Shown here in pieces: positions 41,431 through 50,743 of a stretch of DNA of 64,000 nt; position 1 is the first letter of the stretch; every line of letters begins with the position of its first letter. This stretch comes from Clostridiales bacterium (lineage in GTDB: Bacteria > Bacillota > Clostridia > Lachnospirales > JAQSXR01), in the NCBI GenBank assembly GCA_029256575.1, contig JAQSXR010000003.1, positions 124,001 through 188,000 on the forward strand, in the 5' to 3' direction. A program made the translations under genes and the position numbers. The notes under the pieces are model-generated. The model did not search any database. It was not told the origin of the DNA and saw nothing but the letters and a program-made list of their open reading frames with translations.

Positions 41431-42648
41431 ATGAAGAAAATAGTAAGTTTAATTTTAGTTATTTCTTTAATATTAACAATAGGTGGTTGTAAAGCTAAGG
41501 ATAAGGAAAAAGATATCATAGATATTGGTGACGCGATTTCAACAAGTAACGTGGTTACCGTAGAACGAGGATATAATTCGAACACTGATACGTTTGATTT
41601 GTATCAATCCTTTCAATATTTTGACGAATATTTAAAAGCTCCTGATTATATGATTGCAAATATGGAAACCACGTTAGCAGGTAAAAATAAAGGAAGTAAA
41701 AATGATATCCATGGTTATTGTGAATGGCCTCGTTTTAATAGTCCTGAAATACTTGCAACAAATATAAAAGATTCTGGTATCGACTTAGTTACTACAGTAA
41801 ATAATCATTCTCTTGATAGTGATATTGCAGGAGTTAATTCAACTTTGGATTTTCTTGATGCCGCAGGAGTTGAACATTTAGGAACTTATCGATCACAAGA
41901 AGAAAAGGACACTTTATTTATAAAAGATATTAATGGGATTACTTTCGGAATAACAAGTTATACCTATTGTACAAACGGTATAACAATTCCAGAAGGTTAT
42001 GAGTATGTGATAAATGATTTGAATTGGTATGCCCCAGAAAATGTACAAAAGATGGTAGATGAAATAAAGGCGTTGGATGAGTCAGGCGTTGATTTTGTAG
42101 TGGTAAGTCTCCATATGGGGAATGAGTACGAAGAAAATCAATATTCATTTCAAGAAGATATGGTAGATAAAGCTTTTGAAGCAGGAGCTGATATTATTCT
42201 AGGAGGTCACCCTCATGTACTTCAACCTATGGAAATTCGTACAGTTGGGGAAGGTGTTAACGAAAGAATGGGTATCGTAATATATTCACTTGGTAATTTT
42301 ATATCAAGTCAGATTTATACAGGCTCAGGATCTGCACACAAAGATTTAGGAACAATGCTTGAGTTTAAATTTCAAAAAATTAATGATGAACCAGCAACAA
42401 TTGAAAATTTATATGTTATTCCGACTATATCATACTGGTCGGATGATGAAATTTCCGTTCTTCCATTAAAAGAAGCTTTGGAGAACCCTGAAAAGTTCGC
42501 ACCACTACTAAATACAAGCAAAATGGAGCGATTATTGTTTGCAGAAACTTACTCAATTAACCACTTGACTAAGTACTTAGATTACGAAATTGCATATAAT
42601 AATTATAAATTTGAAATTTTATTAAAAAAACCATTGACGAATGAATAA
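41431..42648 (+). CDS. CapA family lipoprotein (poly-gamma-glutamate capsule synthesis-type metallophosphatase)
   Basis: Lipobox ILTIGGC; DYMIANMETTLAG, LVTTVNNHSLDS, VVVSLHMGNEYE, GADIILGGHPHVLQPME. Confidence 0.9.
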   Translation: MKKIVSLILVISLILTIGGCKAKDKEKDIIDIGDAISTSNVVTVERGYNSNTDTFDLYQSFQYFDEYLKAPDYMIANMETTLAGKNKGSKNDIHGYCEWPRFNSPEILATNIKDSGIDLVTTVNNHSLDSDIAGVNSTLDFLDAAGVEHLGTYRSQEEKDTLFIKDINGITFGITSYTYCTNGITIPEGYEYVINDLNWYAPENVQKMVDEIKALDESGVDFVVVSLHMGNEYEENQYSFQEDMVDKAFEAGADIILGGHPHVLQPMEIRTVGEGVNERMGIVIYSLGNFISSQIYTGSGSAHKDLGTMLEFKFQKINDEPATIENLYVIPTISYWSDDEISVLPLKEALENPEKFAPLLNTSKMERLLFAETYSINHLTKYLDYEIAYNNYKFEILLKKPLTNE

Positions 42649-42718
42649 TATATGCTATAATTTTAATAGTGCTTTTTCCTCAATCTGACACACTTAACAA
42701 TGAAAGATGAGCCAGGTT

Positions 42719-42735
42719 GGGTGATAATATTACCC
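42719..42735 (+). promoter_or_regulatory. Hairpin in the rpsU 5' leader
   Basis: gggtgat-aat-attaccc, 7-bp stem (one G-T pair) about 55 nt before the rpsU start. Confidence 0.4.
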
Positions 42736-42789
42736 TTATAGGTTGTGAGGTTTGGCACGAAATCGACTATAGGGAGGTAGGTGTTAGCT

Positions 42790-42966
42790 ATGTCAAATGT
42801 AGTTGTAAAAGATAATGAAACTCTAGATAGTGCTTTAAGAAGATTTAAAAGAAACTGTGCCAAAGCAGGGATTCTTCAAGAACTTCGAAAAAGAGAGCAT
42901 TACGAGAAACCAAGCGTAAAGCGCAAAAAGAAATCAGAAGCTGCTAGAAAGCGTAAATTCAAATAG
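42790..42966 (+). CDS. rpsU: 30S ribosomal protein S21
   Basis: [54 protein letters not shown]; ggagg SD. Confidence 0.97.
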   Translation: MSNVVVKDNETLDSALRRFKRNCAKAGILQELRKREHYEKPSVKRKKKSEAARKRKFK

Positions 42967-42993
42967 TTTTAAAGAATTTTAAGCAGAAGCGAG

Positions 42994-43449
42994 ATGATTT
43001 ATATGTCACTGAAAGAGCTTTTAATGCAGGATATGAAGACTGCAATGAAAGAAAAAGATCAAGTGAGAAAAAACACTATCCAATTAGTTCGTTCTGCTAT
43101 TCTTCAAGAAGAAAAAGATAATCATATAGAACTATCTGATGATCAAGTTCTTGATGTTATAGCTTCGCAAGTTAAGAGAAGAAAAACAAGTCTACCTGAG
43201 TTCGAAAAGAGCGGAAGGCAAGATTTGATTGATGAATTGATTAATGAAATTGAAATCTTAATGGCTTATTTACCATCCCAGATGACAGATGAAGAACTTG
43301 AAAAAGTTATTTCTGAAGTTATTGTAGAATTAGGTGCTACTAGCATCAAAGATATGGGAAAAGTAATGGGTGCCACGTCAGTGAAAGTCAAAGGCCAGGC
43401 AGATAACAAGAGAATAAGCGAAATTGTAAAAAAACAATTAAATTCTTAA
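42994..43449 (+). CDS. yqeY: GatB/YqeY domain protein
   Basis: SLKELLMQDMKTAMKEKDQVRKNTIQLVRSAILQEEKD, YLPSQMTDEELEKVISEVI, MGKVMGA. Confidence 0.94.
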   Translation: MIYMSLKELLMQDMKTAMKEKDQVRKNTIQLVRSAILQEEKDNHIELSDDQVLDVIASQVKRRKTSLPEFEKSGRQDLIDELINEIEILMAYLPSQMTDEELEKVISEVIVELGATSIKDMGKVMGATSVKVKGQADNKRISEIVKKQLNS

Positions 43450-43470
43450 CCGAAAGGTTAAGAATTTTTT
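43440..43470 (+). terminator. Terminator-like hairpin overlapping the yqeY stop codon
   Basis: attcttaacc-gaaa-ggttaagaat followed by tttttt. Confidence 0.85.
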
Positions 43471-43521
43471 TATACCTTTTTTCATATAATTGAGTAATAA
43501 ACAAACGGGGTAACTGCTAGT

Positions 43522-43794
43522 ATGGGCAAAACAAAAAAGAAAATTAAAAATCTAACGCAGGCCTTAAATATACCACAGGATGTAACGAATGGAGCAACAA
43601 TCATTACTATAGTCGGAAAGACCGAAGTAATTGTAGAAAATTATCGAGGAATTATTGAATATAATGATAAGAAAATAAAGATTGGAACTCGAAATGGCAA
43701 TATTGAATTTGAGGGAGAACGCTTCTTGATTGAATATTATACGGATGATGAGATGAAAATAAGTGGTAAAATCTGCGAAATAAAATATTCATAA
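43522..43794 (+). CDS. yqfC: Sporulation protein YqfC
   Basis: Length, VTNGATIITIVGKTEVIVENYRGIIEYNDKKIKIGTRNG, adjacent to yqfD. Confidence 0.88.
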   Translation: MGKTKKKIKNLTQALNIPQDVTNGATIITIVGKTEVIVENYRGIIEYNDKKIKIGTRNGNIEFEGERFLIEYYTDDEMKISGKICEIKYS

Positions 43795-43803
43795 GGAGAT
43801 ACT

Positions 43804-45024
43804 ATGCAAAGACTTATCAAATATCTTAAAGGATATCTAATCCTATATATTAAGGGCTTTTCTGCAGAACGATTTCTAAATTTATGTATTAATAGAGATA
43901 TATTTATATGGGATTTAGAAAGTTGTGACAATGGATTCCGTTTTAAAGTAAGCTTAAAGGACTTTAAACGATTGAGACCTATTGCAAAGAAAACAAAGAC
44001 AAGGCCTAAGATAATTAAAAAATACGGTTTACCTTTTCAATTACATAGATATAAGCATAGAAAAGCTTACGCGATAGGATTAATCATAGCTATCGTTACC
44101 TTATATGGCTTTTCCTTGTTTTTATGGAATATTTCAGTAACTGGTACCTCAATATACACACCAGAAAATATTATACAGTTTTTAAAAGAGGAGAATGTTT
44201 ATGCTGGTATTAAAAAGAATAAAATTAACTGTGCAGAATTAGAAAAGAAGATTTTATATAATTTTCAAGATGTGGCTTGGGTATCCTTAGAAGTTTCAGG
44301 TACAAGGTTAATCGTAAATATAATAGAAACAAATGAACACCCTGATCTTGTAAAAGATGATACAGCCTGTGATATTGTTTCATTAAAACCCGGAATAATT
44401 ACAAAAATAGTAACTCGAAAAGGTACCCCTATGATTAAGATTGGAGATGTTGTAAAACAAGATGATGTATTATTATCAGGTACCGTAAATATAGAAACGG
44501 ATGGGGTAATAACAGGGATCAAATATGTGCATGCTGATGCAGATGTTTATGCAAAGACGGTATTACAGTATACAAATACAGTTCCATTAGATTACGAACA
44601 AAAAGTATATTCGAATAAAAAAACTAAGACATATGGTATGTTTTTTGGAGATTACAAGTTATATTTGTTTCATCCGAAAATTAAATATAAAAATTATGAA
44701 TCGGAAGCAAATATAAAACAATTTAAACTTTGGGGAGATTACTATTTACCAATCGGTATTAATACGAAAGAGTATATAGATTATGATATTGTAAGAAAAA
44801 CTTACTCAGAAGAAGAAGTCACTTTTTTACTAAATGATACCCTAAATAAATATATTGAAACTTTAGAAAAAAAAGGGGTTCAAATTATTGAAAATAATGT
44901 TAAAATAACATTAGATAATAAAAATGCTATTGCCAAAGGTAACTTGATTTTAATCGAGAATATTGGGTATGCTAAAGAGATAGAAATTATCGAATGGAGG
45001 CCACCAACGAATGAATCTAACTGA
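43804..45024 (+). CDS. yqfD: Sporulation protein YqfD
   Basis: GFSAERFLNLCINRDIFIWDL, KKYGLPFQLHRYKHRKAYAIGL..., GIKKNKINCAELEKKILYNFQDVAWVSLEVSGTRL. Confidence 0.92.
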   Translation: MQRLIKYLKGYLILYIKGFSAERFLNLCINRDIFIWDLESCDNGFRFKVSLKDFKRLRPIAKKTKTRPKIIKKYGLPFQLHRYKHRKAYAIGLIIAIVTLYGFSLFLWNISVTGTSIYTPENIIQFLKEENVYAGIKKNKINCAELEKKILYNFQDVAWVSLEVSGTRLIVNIIETNEHPDLVKDDTACDIVSLKPGIITKIVTRKGTPMIKIGDVVKQDDVLLSGTVNIETDGVITGIKYVHADADVYAKTVLQYTNTVPLDYEQKVYSNKKTKTYGMFFGDYKLYLFHPKIKYKNYESEANIKQFKLWGDYYLPIGINTKEYIDYDIVRKTYSEEEVTFLLNDTLNKYIETLEKKGVQIIENNVKITLDNKNAIAKGNLILIENIGYAKEIEIIEWRPPTNESN

Positions 45025-45985
45025 AAAAACGATAGATATCTCTTCTCAAAATATGATTACAGTTTTTGGTAAATATGACGATTATGTAAGAAAAATCGAA
45101 AGAACCTTAAACGTAACATTTATTGATAGGGGCGAAGGCATTAAAATAATTGGAACACCAGGTGCAGTTGATCGAGCTGACAGAGTTATTGTACAATTAA
45201 TAGAAATCGCTAAAAAAGGAAATGCAATAACGGAGCAAGATGTTAATTATACATTATCAATGGTATATGAAGATAATGAGCAAGTAATAAATGAATTGAA
45301 TAATGATCTAATTTGTATAACTTCAAATGGCAAACAAGTAAAACCAAAGACGGTAGGACAGAAATTATACGTTGATGAAATTAAGAAAAAAATGATTACC
45401 TTTGGAATAGGCCCTGCTGGTACAGGTAAAACATACCTTGCAATGGCAATGGCAATCACGGCTTTTAAAAATAACGAAGTTTCAAGAATAATTCTTACTA
45501 GACCAGCTATCGAAGCCGGTGAGAAATTAGGATTCTTACCTGGTGATTTACAAAGCAAAGTTGACCCATATTTAAGACCTTTATATGATGCTCTTTATCA
45601 AATAATGGGTGCAGAAACCTTTTTAAGAAACTTAGAAAAAGGACTAATTGAAGTTGCTCCATTAGCATACATGCGCGGTAGAACACTTGATAACGCATTT
45701 ATTGTCTTAGATGAAGCTCAGAATACAACACCACCACAAATGAAAATGTTTCTAACTCGTATCGGGTTTGGATCAAAAGCAGTAATTACAGGAGATATCA
45801 CGCAAAGAGATCTTCCAGTTGGTCAGAAATCAGGACTAAATGAAGCCTTGAATATAATTAATAATATTAATGAAATAGGTATCGTTAAATTATCAAATAA
45901 AGATGTTGTAAGACACCCACTTGTTCAAAAGATAGTTGAAGCATATGATATATATGAAGATAAAGAAAGTAACAGAAAAGATTAG
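45011..45985 (+). CDS. phoH: PhoH family ATPase
   Basis: FGIGPAGTGKTYLAMAMAI, RPAIEAGEKLGFLPGDLQSKVDPYLRPLYDAL, RGRTLDNAFIVLDEAQNTTPPQMKMFLTRIGF. Confidence 0.96.
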   Translation: MNLTEKTIDISSQNMITVFGKYDDYVRKIERTLNVTFIDRGEGIKIIGTPGAVDRADRVIVQLIEIAKKGNAITEQDVNYTLSMVYEDNEQVINELNNDLICITSNGKQVKPKTVGQKLYVDEIKKKMITFGIGPAGTGKTYLAMAMAITAFKNNEVSRIILTRPAIEAGEKLGFLPGDLQSKVDPYLRPLYDALYQIMGAETFLRNLEKGLIEVAPLAYMRGRTLDNAFIVLDEAQNTTPPQMKMFLTRIGFGSKAVITGDITQRDLPVGQKSGLNEALNIINNINEIGIVKLSNKDVVRHPLVQKIVEAYDIYEDKESNRKD

Positions 45986-45994
45986 GGGGAAATT

Positions 45995-47386
45995 ATGAAA
46001 CTGCAGGATAAAAATGCAACAAATCAAAATACAAAACGAGTTACATCAATACTATTAATGTTTCTTGTAACGATTACTGCTTTAGCCGGAGTCGCTTATA
46101 ATTTAGGCATAAGTAACACATATTCAACTACAAAACAGGTATCATTATTATTCTTAACAATTATTCTATTAGGAGTTTTAGTAGTTTACTTGTACACAAT
46201 GTCTGCAAGCAAGATATTTACTATGAGTAAACAATTAATATGCTTTGTTGTATACGAAATAATCATAGTTTGTATAACTTTCTTGGTAACTCAAAGTTAC
46301 TTGATGTTACCAATTTTAATTGCTCCAATGTTAATTGCTCTTGTTGTAGATATTGGATTTGCTTTGGTTTCTAATATGTTTTTCTCGATATTTGCATCCT
46401 TGTTATTTGTTGATAATCGATTTGAAATATTAATCTTTTATTTACTAGGAGGATCAATAGCAGCTTTACTTATAAAATATACTAAGAGTCGAAAAAATAT
46501 AGCAGTAGTTGCTGGCATATTAATTATTGTAAATGTAACGAATGTTCTACTCTTAGATTTATACATATATGATAATTTTTATGGTATGCATTTTCTTTTA
46601 GCACTATTAAATGCTGGCTTATCAGTTATTATTACAATTGGTATGTTACCTCTTTTTGAGACAGTTTTTGATGTAGTTACCCCATCTAAATTATTGGAAT
46701 TTAGTAATATTGACCAACCGCTCATTAAACGATTACTTAATGAAGCTCCCGGTACATTTCACCATTCACAAATGGTTGCAAGCCTATCAGAAAAAGCTGC
46801 AATGGATATTGATGCAGATCATCAATTAGCTAGGGTTGCATCTCTATATCATGATATAGGTAAATTAAAGCGGCCAGAATACTTTATAGAAAACCAAGAA
46901 GATGGAATTAATCCACATGATGAACTTGCTCCTGAGAATAGTGCAATGATTATACTCTCACATGTTAGTGACGGAATGATCTTAGCGAACGAATATAAAT
47001 TGCCAACTGCAATCAAGAATATAATAAAACAACATCAAGGTGATGCTTTATTAAGATATTTTTATAATAAAGCAAAAAATGGAGCTGTTGGTAACGAAAT
47101 AATATCTGAGGATACGTATTCATATCGAGGACCTAAACCACAAACAAGAGAAGCGGCCGTTGTTATGTTAGCGGATTCTACAGAAGCTGCAATAAAAGCA
47201 ATTCCTATTGATACAAGAAGTCTTGAAAACATGGAAGAAATGATTAGCAATGTAATTAAAACACGCTTCCAAGAAGGACAACTTGATGAGTCTAACCTTA
47301 CAATAAATGAATTAAATGTAATTGCAAAAGCATTTTTACAAGTATATAAGGGAAAAGATCATACACGAAATATAAAAAAACTATAG
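45995..47386 (+). CDS. 7TM-HD domain phosphodiesterase (YqfF/PgpH family), short form lacking the extracellular 7TMR-HDED domain
   Basis: Multi-TM N-terminus then HD: NEAPGTFHHSQMVASLSEKAAMDIDADHQLARVASLYHDIGKLKRPEYFIENQ, VVMLADSTEAAIKAI. Confidence 0.88.
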   Translation: MKLQDKNATNQNTKRVTSILLMFLVTITALAGVAYNLGISNTYSTTKQVSLLFLTIILLGVLVVYLYTMSASKIFTMSKQLICFVVYEIIIVCITFLVTQSYLMLPILIAPMLIALVVDIGFALVSNMFFSIFASLLFVDNRFEILIFYLLGGSIAALLIKYTKSRKNIAVVAGILIIVNVTNVLLLDLYIYDNFYGMHFLLALLNAGLSVIITIGMLPLFETVFDVVTPSKLLEFSNIDQPLIKRLLNEAPGTFHHSQMVASLSEKAAMDIDADHQLARVASLYHDIGKLKRPEYFIENQEDGINPHDELAPENSAMIILSHVSDGMILANEYKLPTAIKNIIKQHQGDALLRYFYNKAKNGAVGNEIISEDTYSYRGPKPQTREAAVVMLADSTEAAIKAIPIDTRSLENMEEMISNVIKTRFQEGQLDESNLTINELNVIAKAFLQVYKGKDHTRNIKKL

Positions 47387-47399
47387 ATTGAGGTAAACA

Positions 47400-47882
47400 A
47401 TGACTATAAATATTGAAAAAGAAATTGATATGGAATTTGACATTGATTATGAAACCGTAATAAAAGAAGTTGTACAAGCATCGCTAAAAAAAGAGAATTT
47501 CAAATTCGACATAGAATTAAATGTAATTCTAACAAACAATGAAGAAATAAGACTTATAAATAATGAGTATCGTAATATCGATAAAGCAACAGATGTATTA
47601 AGCTTTCCACAAATAGAATACAATACACCAGCAGATTTTGCTCCAATCGAAAATAACCTCCCATCGTATATAAATCCAGATACGCAGGAAGTTATCCTTG
47701 GAGATATAATAATATCAATGGAAAAAGTAATCGAGCAAGCAAATGAATATGGTCACACCATTAAACGCGAGTTATCATTTCTTGTAGCACATAGCATGTT
47801 ACACTTATTTGGATATGATCATATGGAACCAGAAGAAGATAAAGTAATGCAAGAACATCAAGAAGCAATACTAAACGAATGA
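47400..47882 (+). CDS. ybeY: Endoribonuclease YbeY (C-terminus probably shortened by a REP-like element)
   Basis: NVILTNNEEIRLINNEYRNIDKATDVLSFP, LGDIIISMEKV, AHSMLHLFGYDHM. Confidence 0.92.
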   Translation: MTINIEKEIDMEFDIDYETVIKEVVQASLKKENFKFDIELNVILTNNEEIRLINNEYRNIDKATDVLSFPQIEYNTPADFAPIENNLPSYINPDTQEVILGDIIISMEKVIEQANEYGHTIKRELSFLVAHSMLHLFGYDHMEPEEDKVMQEHQEAILNE

Positions 47883-47978
47883 TACAATGGGGACGGTTCT
47901 TTTTGTATCACTTTGATACAATGGGGACGGTTCTTTTTGTATCATATTGATACATGGGGGACGGTTCTTAATGTATCA
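47881..47978 (+). repeat. REP-like element cluster 2: three direct copies of gatacaatggggacggttctttttgtatca
   Basis: Copies at 47881-47910, 47915-47944 (identical 30-mers) and a diverged 47949-47978; same unit as cluster 1 at 14517-14664. Confidence 0.95.
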
Positions 47979-48013
47979 TTGGACATTCCTATATAACATA
48001 AAGGAGAGATCTT

Positions 48014-48981
48014 ATGAAACCATATAAAATAATTGTTCTTGTTTGTATAGTATTAATGATTAGCGGCTGTGGGAAGAATGGAACTGTACCGAAACAAAAG
48101 AATGAAACGGTAACTACAACAAAACAACAAACTGATACGAATGAGCCTGTTACATTAACTGAAACAAAAACCCCTACTGATTCTTTGGAAGGCATGGTTA
48201 TTAGTAAATTAACAGGATTACCTATTCCTGAGAATTCTTCAACAGTAAGACCAATAGGGATTATGATTAATAATATACCCGCAGCTTTGCCACAAAGTGG
48301 GATAGGACAAGCTGATGTTATTTATGAAACTTTAGTTGAAGGTGGACAAACTAGGTTATATGCTATATTTCAAAATTTTGATGGTGATAAAATTGGGCCA
48401 GTTCGAAGTGCAAGACATTATTATTTTAATTTTGCATTTGATTTTGATGCTGTTTATGTTCATTATGGTGAAAGTTATTTATGTATACCAAAATATAAGG
48501 AGTGGGGTCTTGACCACTTAAATGGTCTTTCCTATCTCGATACAATTATGTGTTTTAGAACTTCAGATAGAAAAGCACCTCATAATGCATATACAAGCTA
48601 TAAAGGTTTAAATGATGCTTTAACAATAACAAAGATGCGTTCAACTTATGATAATGAATTTACATATGGGATTAATTTTAAAACGGAAGATACGGATTTA
48701 GTTAGTGAAATAACAGCAAATAAGGTAATTATACCTATGTCAAATGTTCAAACCTCTCATTTTGAATATGATACTACGAACAAACAGTACCTACGATTTC
48801 AATTTGGTAACAAGCATATAGACGTTGAGACAAATGAACAATTAGTTACTAAAAATATTATTATTCAGAAAGCTAGTATTTGGAATATAACTATGATCTT
48901 TCGGGTAATGAAATAATTCTCAACCCTGGAAAGACATGGATTACGGTTACTACTAATAATACTAAAATTACATTTGAATAA
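48014..48981 (+). pseudogene. DUF3048 (YerB-like) lipoprotein with internal out-of-frame deletion near the C-terminus
   Basis: Lipobox MISGCG; RPIGIMINNIPAALPQSGIGQADVIYETLVEGGQTRLYAIFQNFDGDKIGPVRSARHYY; C-terminal YNYDLSGNEIILNPGKTWITVTTNNTKITFE* is in a different frame (48886-48981). Confidence 0.7.
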
Positions 48982-49068
48982 AAAATATCAACTTTTGCTT
49001 GAAGTATTGATACATGTTGTGTAATATCTATTATGAAACAATTAGAAATAAAACAACAGAGGTGCACT

Positions 49069-50682
49069 ATGGCAGATATTAAAAAATTTACGGGAAATAA
49101 AATAGTAAGACAAGGAATATTCTTAGCTATTGCAACATTTGCCGTAAGGTTTATTGGATTTTTATATCGAATTCCATTGACTAACATATTAGGTGATTCG
49201 GGAAATGGTATATATGGTCCAGCCTTTGAAGTATATTCATTTTTACTAGTTATATCATCAAACGGAATTCCGTTGGTTGTATCGAAAAATGTATCACAAC
49301 GGCTTGCTATGAAGCGACGTAAGGATGCTGAGAAAATATTTTATGCAACCTTAGTGTTTTCAACTATAGTAAGTACGGTCGCAGCACTCGTAATTATAAT
49401 TGGTGCTGATTTCTTCGCAAGATCACTAAATATTAAGCAACTAGCTTTACCACTTAGAATATTGGCGCCTACTATTATTTTAGTATCTATAAAAGGAACT
49501 CTTTTCGGATATTTTTATGGAAGAAAATCGACAGTACCAGCCGCTATTTCACAACTCATTGAACAATTAATGAATGCGGTCGTTAGTGTTGTATTTGCAT
49601 ATATTCTCATATCCAAGGGACCAGAATTTGGAGCTGCTGGAAGTACTCTTGGTACGGTTGCAGGAGCACTATTTGGTTTATTCTTTATGCTTTTATTATA
49701 CTTTGCTTATAGAAAAAACTATAGATACAAACTTTTTAATGATACTGTAAATGATACTGAAACTTTTCAGAGTGCATTTAAATTAGTTTCGTTATCAATA
49801 GTACCAATAGCTATTGGTACAGCTGTATTCCAAATAACTGGACTTGTAGATACGTTTATGTTAAGCAAGGGACTTGCTGCAAATGGTTATACAAACGAGC
49901 TTATTTTAAGCATGCAAGGTATTTTCTCTGGTAAATTCAAAGTATTGACAACTTTGCCAATAGCAGTAGGACCAGCAATAGCTGCTGCAATAGTACCAAG
50001 TTTGGCAACATCTAATATAAAGAAGGAAACAAATGTAATAAATAATAAAATTCATTTGATTCTTAAATACCTTATGTTATTTGCAATTCCAGCGAGTGTA
50101 GGTTTGTTTATATTAGCGAATCCAATCATGACTATGCTATTTCATGATAGTTCACCTACCCCAACTGTCCTTTTGCAAATTGGTGCGGCATCCATTGTCT
50201 TTTATTGCTTATCAACTATGACAATAAATATTTTGCAAAGTTTAGATAAATTAAAGCTCCCAGTCCGTAATCTCTGGATAGCTCTAATTGTTAAGATTAT
50301 CTTAAACTACTTATTAATATATATTTATGATTTTAATTTGAATGGTGTTGTCGCAACAGGCGTAATTTTTTCCTTCATTTCGTCCGTATTAAACTTAATT
50401 TCTATCAAAAAAGAAACGAATTATAGAATTGACTATTGGAGAGTTTTCCTTATTCCAATAATCTCAAGTGCTATAATGTCAATACCTGGTGTTATAATAT
50501 ATAAATTGTTAAGATTAATTTCTTTTGGAAACACGATATCTACTTTGATATCAATCATAGTTTGCGTTTTAACATATGGTGTAAGTGTTCTATTATTAAA
50601 AGGAATTACTGAAAATGAAATATTAATGTTTCCAAAAGGAATGACCATTCTAAATTTGCTAAAAAAATTGAAATTAATGTAA
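49069..50682 (+). CDS. Oligosaccharide flippase / MurJ-SpoVB-like polysaccharide biosynthesis (MATE/MOP) protein
   Basis: FAVRFIGFLYRIPLTNILGDSGNGIYGPAFEVYSFLLVISSNGIPLVVSK..., 12+ TM segments. Confidence 0.9.
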   Translation: MADIKKFTGNKIVRQGIFLAIATFAVRFIGFLYRIPLTNILGDSGNGIYGPAFEVYSFLLVISSNGIPLVVSKNVSQRLAMKRRKDAEKIFYATLVFSTIVSTVAALVIIIGADFFARSLNIKQLALPLRILAPTIILVSIKGTLFGYFYGRKSTVPAAISQLIEQLMNAVVSVVFAYILISKGPEFGAAGSTLGTVAGALFGLFFMLLLYFAYRKNYRYKLFNDTVNDTETFQSAFKLVSLSIVPIAIGTAVFQITGLVDTFMLSKGLAANGYTNELILSMQGIFSGKFKVLTTLPIAVGPAIAAAIVPSLATSNIKKETNVINNKIHLILKYLMLFAIPASVGLFILANPIMTMLFHDSSPTPTVLLQIGAASIVFYCLSTMTINILQSLDKLKLPVRNLWIALIVKIILNYLLIYIYDFNLNGVVATGVIFSFISSVLNLISIKKETNYRIDYWRVFLIPIISSAIMSIPGVIIYKLLRLISFGNTISTLISIIVCVLTYGVSVLLLKGITENEILMFPKGMTILNLLKKLKLM

Positions 50683-50743
50683 AATTAATGAATATAATTC
50701 AAAACCCTTGGCAATACTGTAAATAGTTACAAGTCAAGGAGTG

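Noticed and set aside
47881-47978. Possible CRISPR array or intrinsic terminator of ybeY
   Set aside because: Three adjacent direct copies with 4-nt gaps and no spacers; same unit as cluster 1. Termination may be a side effect but is not the primary structure.
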